Shown here: in pieces, positions 58,101 to 64,000 of the stretch
Position numbering within the stretch: position 1 is the stretch's first letter
Layout: each line of letters begins with the position of its first letter
Source of the DNA: Xiphophorus maculatus
Taxonomy: Eukaryota; Chordata; Actinopteri; Cyprinodontiformes; Poeciliidae
NCBI RefSeq assembly: GCF_002775205.1
Contig: NC_036444.1
Coordinates: 5,250,501 to 5,314,500, forward strand
Direction: 5' to 3'
DNA length: 64,000 nt
The notes under the pieces: model-generated
Databases searched by the model: none
Told to the model about the DNA's origin: nothing
What the model saw: only the letters and a program-made list of their open reading frames with translations
Position numbers and translations under genes: made by a program

Positions 58101-61100
58101 ACTAAAATCTGATTATCTAAGAATGCAAAAACTGTAATGAACATGTTTTGTACAGACCATAGATCTATCCTAACCTGTTCAAGGAAGCATAATAGGTCAC
58201 CTTTAAAGCTCTGCATATGTCCACAAAGGTATATGTGAGATTATCGCTGCTTTTTGTCCCATCAGTCACATCCTGGGCTTCTCCAGCCAGATTCTGCTGA
58301 TCAGTCCCATCATCAAGAAAGAGCTGGAGGAGCAGCTCAGTCAGCAGACGTCCTTCCTTCACCTGCTTCACTGGTGAGTGCTCTCTCTGCTGGAAGCCTC
58401 AGGGATGAAACTGGGTTGTCTTTAGAGTTAGATCTCTGCTTTCAGTCGCTGGATGTGGCTGCACGGTTCAGAGGAAGAGGCCGTCGAGGCGTTTGAGCGA
58501 GCGTTGGGGTCCATCCTGCAGCTGGAGGAGCTTCACACGCTGTGGATGGAGTGAGTGTTCCTGCTGTTGGATGAAATGTAACCAAACAGAAAGGTTTATC
58601 CTCACTCCTCTCACACCGACTCTGTTCTTCTCTCAGCTACCTGCTGTTCAGCTGCAGACCACAGACTCTGAGCGTCTCCAAAAAGCTGTTCCCAGATCTG
58701 GTCCATCGCTGCCTCAGCACACTCCCGTCACGGTTGGAGCTTCCCTTCAATCCCGCACAGTTCTGGAGCTGCTACCACTTCCATAATAAGGTAAGGATTC
58801 AGCTCTGACTTCATCGCATCTCCAATGACACATAACTACTCAGATTGTAGGAAAGCAGATGTCTGACTTAACCAGAAACTTTACTTATAAATCCAGTAGA
58901 ACTGAAATAATTTGGGGGAAATTATCTAGACTCGGTTTGATTGGGGACCAAAGCTGCATTTTCAGCTGCTGCGATTCACTTTCACACTGCACTGTGTCAA
59001 ACAAACTAAACCCATTGAAAAGCTTGACTTTTTGTTTTGTCTGATTAATTGCTAGGATAATCGATAGAGTTCCCCAATCTACACAGAGATACAGTTGTAA
59101 AATCCAGTTCAGTGACAACAGGACTTGTATACCCGATTGGTTGCCGTTTCCTTCTCCAGGTTGTGTCCCTCTACATGAAATACATCCCGCTGTCCCAACG
59201 CGCTCTGGTCCTGGAGAGGCTGCGAAACGCCATGCCGAGCAACCCTGAGCTGGGCCTTAGGTACACACTCACACAGCCAGGTGTCTGAGAGTCTGAGGCA
59301 GTCTGCTCCTGGTGTTGTGTTGCATCTGTGTGTGAGTCGTGTTGTTGCTTTGCAGGTTGTTGCATCAGGAGTTTGTTGAGGGAAACATGGAGCAGCTGAA
59401 GTTTCAGGCCCGCATGCTGACCAGCAACACTCCTCGATGTTTGTCCAGCTGGAGAATGTGAGTGACTGTGGTTCCTGGCTGTTCCTGACACAGTTTGACG
59501 AAGACACTTCTGATGGTGTCGAACATGAAGAGCACGCTGTGTGTCGCTCCAGTGAGATCAGAGCTGACTGACTGTTTGTGGTGTTTGTGTCCAGAGCAAT
59601 CGCTGTGGAGCGGGAGCTGAAGGAGCGTGGCCAGGTGAGTCAGGGGTCTGCATTATCCATTAACTGATATCATTCATCTTGCAGTGACCACAAGCGGCCA
59701 CCAGGTGTCAGACCTGCTGTTTAACCTGAACACTTGTGTTTTCACACCAGACAGTTCGGTAGATTTGGTTAGATTGGGGATAGAATTGAAACATTTATTG
59801 AATTTTCAGCTGCTGGGTGAATGACATGTTCCCCTCCTCGCCTGTGGTGGCGCTGCATCAAGAACTACTGAAGGAAACGACACAAAAACCTCTGAAGAAG
59901 ACAGAGAGCTTTTTGAAGATTTGTTTCACACCAGAAACAAATCTCAAAATCAGTTGTAGATCTGAGATAAATGTCCCTGCAGCAGCAGGTCTTTGGGTAT
60001 TTTTTGAATTTTGAAGCTCATCTCTCTCCTGCAGGTGTTACCTGTCCACACCTGTCCCAGCTGTTTTTGTTTGTTTGTTTGTTTGTCTCTGCTAAACTGA
60101 GCCGACGCTCCGGCGTCTCCGGCTCTTCTTCTTCTTCTCTTTTATTTTTTCTGTTGTTCTTCTAGATGCGTCTTCTGTATCAGCAAGCTCTCCAAAACCT
60201 GCCGCTGTGCGCCGCCCTGTGGAAAGATGTAATTCACCTGTGACACACACAAACACACATACACACAAACATACAGGTAACGTTACCTCACCTCCTGAGT
60301 CTGAGCTCACTCACTGTGAAATTAGGACTCTTATTTTGAAATATTTTCTAAAATCAGGGGTTGGAGTTGATGATATCTGCATCTGAGCCAGATTTGCTCA
60401 ATTCTAGAATGGAGGTTTTGTGGGGGCTGCAGAAAATCTTTCAGAAGGCTTCAAATGGCCCCGAGCTGCACTTTGGGCACCCAAGGCTTAGAGAGTTTGC
60501 TTTCAGAAGCAACTACAGATGAGTTAAAGGAGTATTAATCAGTTAGCATCAGGGATGCAACTAACAAATATTTTACTCATCAGTTGTTCTGACGATTAAT
60601 CAGTTAAAAAAAATGTGTCTGTATATTCCAGTTAACGATTAATAGTTCACTAAATTAGTTGACGATTATTTCAGTAATCCATTAATCGTGATTAATTTGA
60701 TCAATCGATCCAGCCCTAGTTAAGACTGATGAGTCAATCTGGATCAGATAATTAGTTATTAATGCTCTGAATATATTGGGGGGGTTTTCAGCTAATTAAT
60801 CGTTTCAGTTTTAGTATTGATGAGTCGATGTGGATCAGGTGACTGAGCTGTTTTGACTCACCTGTGTACAGCATGTTCACCTGGCCCTTCCCTCCGCCCC
60901 CTCCATCCCTGTGACCTCATCTGTCTGCCCCCCCCCCTCCCTCCCTCCCTCTGTGTTCCTCCTGTCTCCCCCGTCTTCCCCCCCTCCACCCCTCCTCTCT
61001 GCAGCGGTTGTTGTTCGAAGCAGCGGAGGGCGGTGCCTCCGACCGTCTGCGGCGGCTGGTGGACTGCTGTCAGCAGACGGGGGTCAACCTGAGTATCGGG

Positions 61101-61115
61101 GGGGTGGATCTGTGA
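39555..61115 (+). CDS. zfc3h1: ZFC3H1, zinc finger C3H1 domain protein (complete, 35 coding exons)
   Basis: Scaffold of the PAXT connection, which links the helicase MTR4 and PABPN1 to send polyadenylated nuclear RNA to the exosome. Exons: 39555-40105, 40858-41261, 41823-42010, 43070-43493, 43766-43968, 44049-44172, 44241-44335, 45300-45491, 46527-46685, 46785-46922, 47545-47663, 47741-47869, 47953-48127, 49112-49240, 50409-51050, 51614-51720, 52052-52183, 52536-52657, 52756-52857, 52938-53066, 54018-54192, 54268-54454, 55409-55597, 55894-56131, 56208-56313, 57292-57490, 57578-57672, 58266-58373, 58446-58550, 58637-58790, 59160-59260, 59356-59457, 59595-59634, 60166-60228, 61005-61115. All phases agree and sum to 6,237 nt (2,078 residues; the human protein is about 1,990). 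Family hallmarks in order: ELEDGEI, FEDLL.KYKQIQLEL, ELQLRLLALQSASKKWQ, IRDLSNQ.EQYNRFMKLVGGK, KPPFADEEEEEEMLLRE, KCFCRFDLTGTCNDD and C-terminal HAT-like helices. The exon 1 donor (GTTTAG) is weak, so that junction is the least certain. Confidence 0.93.
41310..41710 (+). repeat. Family-1 inverted-repeat element in ZFC3H1 intron 2
   Basis: Starts 'aggtctgtcataataac', contains 'gataaatcgtcccagaagtt' and ends near 'ttgcagcaggccc'. Homologous to copies at 15499 and 48134. No transposase. Confidence 0.7.
42207..42783. repeat. MITE-like element in ZFC3H1 intron 3
   Basis: The left end 'agggtattttcacacctgg' and right end 'ggctggagtgaacggaccct' form an imperfect inverted repeat. The interior contains 'ttttcagctgctgcagtttgc' and 'gtggtggcgctgca', which recur at 59738-59915. 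An 80-codon frame at 42405-42647 inside it has no protein features. Confidence 0.55.
43270..43325 (+). repeat. GCN trinucleotide run coding a 13-Ala stretch in ZFC3H1 exon 4
   Basis: A gct/gcc run codes thirteen alanines between TTRSASS and EQNRNRSK. The human protein has no such alanine run at this place, and the region is low-complexity. Length polymorphism is likely. Confidence 0.75.
44380..45215. repeat. Degenerate repeat array in ZFC3H1 intron 7
   Basis: A core like 'ggaacgctccccagtactct' alternates with 'ggaatgcttcccacaac' and 'taaactc'. It recurs about ten times (near 44387, 44512, 44551, 44630, 44808, 44852, 44995, 45038, 45082, 45128, 45205). Spacing is irregular, mostly multiples of about 45 bp. 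No coding potential. Confidence 0.65.
47545..51050 (+). CDS. zfc3h1: ZFC3H1 exons 11-15: coiled-coil block
   Basis: The five exons given in the main entry encode about 398 residues. They are dominated by Glu/Lys/Gln/Leu heptad-like helices (EYRLLKEEIA, LLQQELKKTETLRAAETKMVKLREQL, LLRKLQEQVHRVEQRVSQKK, KRRLQQLESEYALKIQKLKEAQ). They end with the conserved short block LPQPSLHDLSQDKLVLDSED and a Ser/Pro-rich linker. In the family these helices are thought to mediate dimerisation and partner binding. Exon 15 (642 nt) is the largest exon. Confidence 0.85.
48134..48521 (+). repeat. Family-1 inverted-repeat element in ZFC3H1 intron 13
   Basis: Its ends read 'aggcctgtcatggtaac' and 'ttgcgacaggcatg', an imperfect inverted repeat of about 12 bp. 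The left end lies only 6 bp after the last base of exon 13 (48127), so it reaches almost into the splice donor. Confidence 0.75.
52052..52657 (+). CDS. zfc3h1: ZFC3H1 exons 17-18: CCCH zinc finger
   Basis: Exon 17 (52052-52183) and exon 18 (52536-52657) together encode FSPYYRTKEKF..., then Cys-x7-Cys-x4-Cys-x3-His (CRFDLTGTCNDDGCRWQH, roughly residues 1289-1306). The tryptophan codon is split by the intron. This zinc-finger type is the defining domain of ZFC3H1 and of the yeast relative Red1. All four ligands are present. The block continues as LSGNQLFQDILSYNLTLIGC, conserved with human. Confidence 0.93.
52310..52460 (-). repeat. Family-1 element fragment in ZFC3H1 intron 17
   Basis: The reverse-complement strand carries 'gataaactgtcccggtagtaactgc' and 'ttgttttgagaccattttcc', as in the other family-1 copies. 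It is truncated. Confidence 0.6.
53125..53605. repeat. Probable MITE relic in ZFC3H1 intron 20
   Basis: It is bounded by similar words 'ttcttaaagaaacagtg' (53127) and 'ttcttaaagagacagtg' (53583). The content (cacatcagagacatacctgg, ctcctcctcagagctgcag) looks like degraded transposon. No coding frame of note. Confidence 0.35.
54018..61115 (+). CDS. zfc3h1: ZFC3H1 exons 21-35: C-terminal HAT/TPR-like helical repeats
   Basis: About 660 residues in short exons code repeated helix pairs of HAT (half-a-TPR) type, for example DTQLWIKLAFKYLNQSE, DDPEVWSHYLSLFSRRG, AQVFYHCCRFLMAQ, LHTLWMDYLLFS and LYQQALQNLPLCAALWKD. They follow the human protein in order. The last exon (61005-61115) ends LLFEAAEGG...VDCCQQTGVNLSIGGVDL with TGA at 61113. 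The final residues differ from human, which is usual for this tail. HAT arrays serve as protein scaffolds in RNA-processing factors. Confidence 0.88.
59738..59915. repeat. MITE-like fragment in ZFC3H1 intron 33
   Basis: It starts 'gtgttttcacaccagacagttcggtag' and contains 'ttttcagctgctgg' and 'gtggtggcgctgcatcaagaac', matching the element at 42207-42783. Truncated on the right. Confidence 0.5.
60551..60719. repeat. Short copy of the 'agggctgca / attaatcga' element
   Basis: Starts 'agggatgcaactaac' and ends 'atcgatccagccctag', an inverted pair. Relative of 30679-31284. It lies in ZFC3H1 intron 34. Confidence 0.55.
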
Positions 61116-62996
61116 TCAGACTGATAGTAGAGCTGATCAGTAGGTGACTGATTGACGAGGTAAGGCCACGCCCCCCCAGTCTGCCATCCTCCTACCTCAG
61201 TGAATGTAAGTATGCTGCTGCTAAGTGACGCCTTTGCTCTTCATCACCTTCTCTTTAGTTGCTCTCACCTTTCAGTTGGACTCATTTCCCTCCCTTTTTT
61301 TAGTTAACTCACCTAAAGAGGGGTGGGGGCAGCCCCACCCCAACCCAGACCCTCCCCCACTTTTTTTGTTTTCTTTGTGTGTGGACTTTTATTTTGGTAA
61401 ACCGATGAAAGACAAGTGTTCAGGTTATTGACCCAGTATCTGTGCGGAGACGGCCCCGCCCGCCTGTGTAGTGTTTTCTGATTGGCTGAGTATTGTAAGA
61501 GACTGCCTCGGAAACGGAAGGTCGCCGCGGGAACCCGCCGAGCTCAGCCGGACTGCTCATGTGCAATCTGTTGTCATGACAACTCAAGAGACTTTTGTGC
61601 TGCCACTTTTGTTTTCTACGTGTCAGATGTTATTAAATTATTTTATATGAAAATGGAAATGAGCATCTTGGGTTTTTCTTGTGTCTGAGTGATTGTTTGA
61701 ATACCAAGATAACATCACACTATAAAATTAAATGTTTATAAAGTTAAAGCTAATCCATGTTATATTTAATGTGGGACTCCAATTAAAGACACCAGAAGAC
61801 TCCTGATGAAGACGATGATCATCTAACCCATCATGAAGACAAATCTTTGCTGAACGACAACATATAACTAAAAATAGAAGGAAATAAAAATTTATATAAC
61901 ATCCACCAAACCAATGAAGAAACTAAAGTTTATAGATTAACAGATAAATCTATTTTGAGTCTTTTATATGGAAATGAACATGTCACATGTTGACATAAGA
62001 AAAAGTTTTTAACAGAAAGTAGTTTGAAGAAGAAAAAATTTACAGTCTACCCCTCTTCTCAAAAGTCAGTTTGCTATATAAGCAACTAAGCATCAGTCAA
62101 TCTTCCACATAGATAAATCTTTAGACACAAATCAGGCTATGTTTACAAATAAAAATAAAGATGATAAAGAAAATGAAAATCCTATATGTTGGTTCACATA
62201 TATTGTTTTCATAAGTGAAATACTGTACTTAATTAATGGAAGTATATCTGAAATTTTTTCTGATTTCTGACTCCAAATCCCAAAGGAATTGAAAGAGAGA
62301 CTTCATGGATGCAGAGCAGGACCAGAAAGAGAGAAAAAGTTCAAAGGACAAAAAAGACTGCTGTTGGGGCAGTTTTAAGTAATTTATCCTACAGCGAGGT
62401 GAATCAGAAAGTGCACACTAGAGTGAAATCTGATAATTTACTTATGGCAAGACACTGTTACATAAAATACCTGTAAGATATTTTAATATTATAACCAAAA
62501 GTTTGAATCAAGCTTAAGCAAATACCAAAAAAAGTCTTCATTCAATGTATTTACAAATTGTGTCTATAGAATATTTTATAACCTCAATCACCAACAAAAT
62601 AATTAAATAAGTTTTATTTCTGTAATTCATCAAATTTTTATGCCGTCCCGATGTTTGCTTTTCCTATGGCTGCACCTGTTCTGCCCACACTAGGACGTTT
62701 AGATCTACTGAATTCATATTAAATAAACAAGCAAGCTGTTTACAACTGAAATTAGATTATTTTGAAGAAAAATTATGTTTTAATGGTGGGCTTAATTGGA
62801 AATTAGGCCTCAAATCAAATTAGAGCTCCAAATAATCTTGGGTCGGCTCTGGTTGAAAAATATGTTATCTTTCATTTTATGCCTATTTCAATAAATGTAT
62901 TTCATTTTGTTGTGTTTTTTATTTATTTATTTATTGTAATGTACTTCTATTTAAATTTCTGCTTTAACTTATTTCGTTTAATTTATTTTTTACTTT
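61116..62996. other. ZFC3H1 3' UTR and spacer to TBC1D15
   Basis: The 3' UTR probably ends after ATTAAA at 61632-61637. The G/C-rich start (61116-61420) then gives way to AT-rich spacer. From 61750 to 62996 I see no coding exon, RNA gene or clear repeat. Confidence 0.5.
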
Positions 62997-63069
62997 ACCG
63001 GAAGTTCCATGTTTTCGTCACAGGAAGCTGAGCTGTCAGTTTTGTTTTGGCAGCTGCTTGTCACGTGAT
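62997..63069 (+). promoter_or_regulatory. TBC1D15 promoter: ETS box and CLEAR-like E-box
   Basis: ACCGGAAGT lies at 62997-63005 and GTCACGTGAT at 63060-63069, the latter 28 bp before the ATG. The second differs by one base from the palindromic GTCACGTGAC site known for TFEB/TFE3 (CLEAR element). No TATA box. Confidence 0.5.
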
Positions 63070-63097
63070 GTGTTGTCGTCAGCGGTAGAGCAGCAAC

Positions 63098-63811
63098 ATG
63101 GCGGAGCTGTTAAAGGTAGGAAAACATGAAGGAAAACATGAGTTTCAACAGCTGTTCCGAGACCGGAGTTTGATCTAGAATTGGGCCGAGCTGCGTGGGG
63201 GTTTCCGGGCTTCACCTCCGGTATTTGACCGCAGAGTTAGCTGCCGAGGTATCCGCAGTAGGGGGTGGCAGCACCGGGGAGGACGGTTAGGGAGACCGTA
63301 ACAGTCTGTGCTGCACTCCAAACCGGTTCTCCTCCGGACTGGTCCGGTTCTCCGGGTGTCGGACACACGGAGGATTCGGTGGGACGACGGGTTGTTCTTC
63401 AGACTGACGCCCAGACTGCTGTCCCGGCTTCAGGCCAAGTTCCCTCCCCCGGTTCTGCTAGCAAAGTTCCCAGAATCACAAGAGATGAAGCAGCCAGTCT
63501 GTTACACCCGGTTAAAATGACATAAATGTGACTTTAAAGTCAGGAAAAACTCTGGTTTATGTCACAAATCAGTGTTTGCGCCGTTTTTTCTTCGTAGAAA
63601 ACGGTTCTGCGTGGTTTTTAAATCTAATCTGGGTTCTGTGATTCCTGATTGGATCTTAGTTTTCAGGTGAACGTCCTGTCTCTCAGTAACTGAACTTTTC
63701 CCTCTGCAGGTGATATTTGAACGCGAAGGGATTTTCCTCCATCCGAGCCCAGATGAAGGAAGCCCGGATCAAGATTTGCTGGTTTCAGGATCCCTTCGTA
63801 TCATAGAGAAG
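63098..63811 (+). CDS. tbc1d15: TBC1D15, TBC domain RAB7 GTPase-activating protein (5' end only)
   Basis: Exon 1 is 63098-63115 (MAELLK, donor GTAGGA) and exon 2 is 63710-63811 (34 codons, acceptor ctctgcag, donor GTGAAA), both in phase 0. Exon 2 reads VIFEREGIFLHPS then DQDLLVSGSLRIIEK. This matches the N-terminal start of the TBC1D15/TBC1D17 family, whose human form has a similar IIYEQEGVYIH...DQDGLISGILRVLEK. The TBC catalytic domain lies beyond the window. TBC1D15 stimulates GTP hydrolysis by RAB7 and acts at mitochondria-lysosome contacts and in mitophagy. In human, TBC1D15 lies near ZFC3H1 on 12q21, so conserved neighbourhood supports the 15 rather than the 17 paralogue. Confidence 0.8.
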
Positions 63812-64000
63812 GTGAAACTAAAAAAATCCCCTGGTCTTTTTCCACACAGAAACATCTCAGTTCCGTTGACGCTTCTGGTTGGTTTTTAGTCACAACTTCT
63901 GTCTTCTTTGATTTTAGTTTGCTCAGAAAAAAAAGATGAAACCTTTTTACTTCTGATTATTACTTTCAGCTGTTGGGATTCAAATGAGTTACAATCGATT

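Noticed and set aside
63265-63525. 86-codon ORF after TBC1D15 exon 1
   Set aside because: It lies in the GC-rich first intron, with overlapping frames on both strands and no domain; it is likely CpG-island DNA.

Overview
The window is vertebrate genomic DNA and almost certainly comes from a ray-finned (teleost) fish. The genes have many introns with GT-AG junctions. A multi-copy GIMAP (GTPase of immunity-associated protein) cluster lies beside a ZFC3H1 orthologue and the first exons of TBC1D15. The DNA between them is packed with fish-type repeats: L2-like LINE 3' ends, tRNA-derived SINEs, short inverted-repeat elements and LTR elements. The species cannot be named from the sequence; a percomorph is a guess.

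Layout. 1-8.4 kb: a minus-strand GIMAP pseudogene, split inside its main coding exon by a 7.1-kb LTR retroelement (664-7792) whose two 2,334-bp LTRs look identical. 8.4-13.2 kb: repeats (LINE pieces, a 1.4-kb duplicated block, a probable LTR). 13.3-15.0 kb: a two-exon GIMAP with an intact GTPase domain and an abnormal C-terminus. 15-20 kb: SINE, inverted-repeat element, an orphan GC-rich ORF, a solo LTR with a perfect 5-bp target duplication, and the second copy of the 1.4-kb block. 20.1-23.4 kb: a two-exon GIMAP disabled by a 13-nt deletion. 25.5-26.4 kb: a chimeric GIMAP exon that shares its 3' end and about 1.35 kb of 3' flank with the previous gene. 27.8-35.5 kb: no intact gene; a foldback element, a degraded minus-strand LTR element with a proline-rich 27-bp repeat ORF, and an orphan GIMAP-type promoter. 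35.6-38.7 kb: an intact three-exon GIMAP. 39.5-61.1 kb: a complete ZFC3H1 gene; I place 35 coding exons with mutually consistent phases, giving about 2,078 residues. 63.1 kb to the end: the first two coding exons of TBC1D15.

Function. The GIMAPs are AIG1-family GTPases of lymphoid and immune cells. Here the full-length copies share a Gly- or Ala-rich tail ending in a CaaX-like box, which suggests membrane-anchored scaffolds. ZFC3H1 is the scaffold of the PAXT connection that delivers polyadenylated nuclear RNA to the exosome. TBC1D15 is a RAB7 GTPase-activating protein. The last two are housekeeping genes; their upstream regions both carry an ETS-type ACCGGAAGT box. The GIMAP block evolves by tandem duplication, recombination and transposon damage: of five GIMAP units, one looks fully intact, two have intact GTPase domains with structural oddities, and two are broken.
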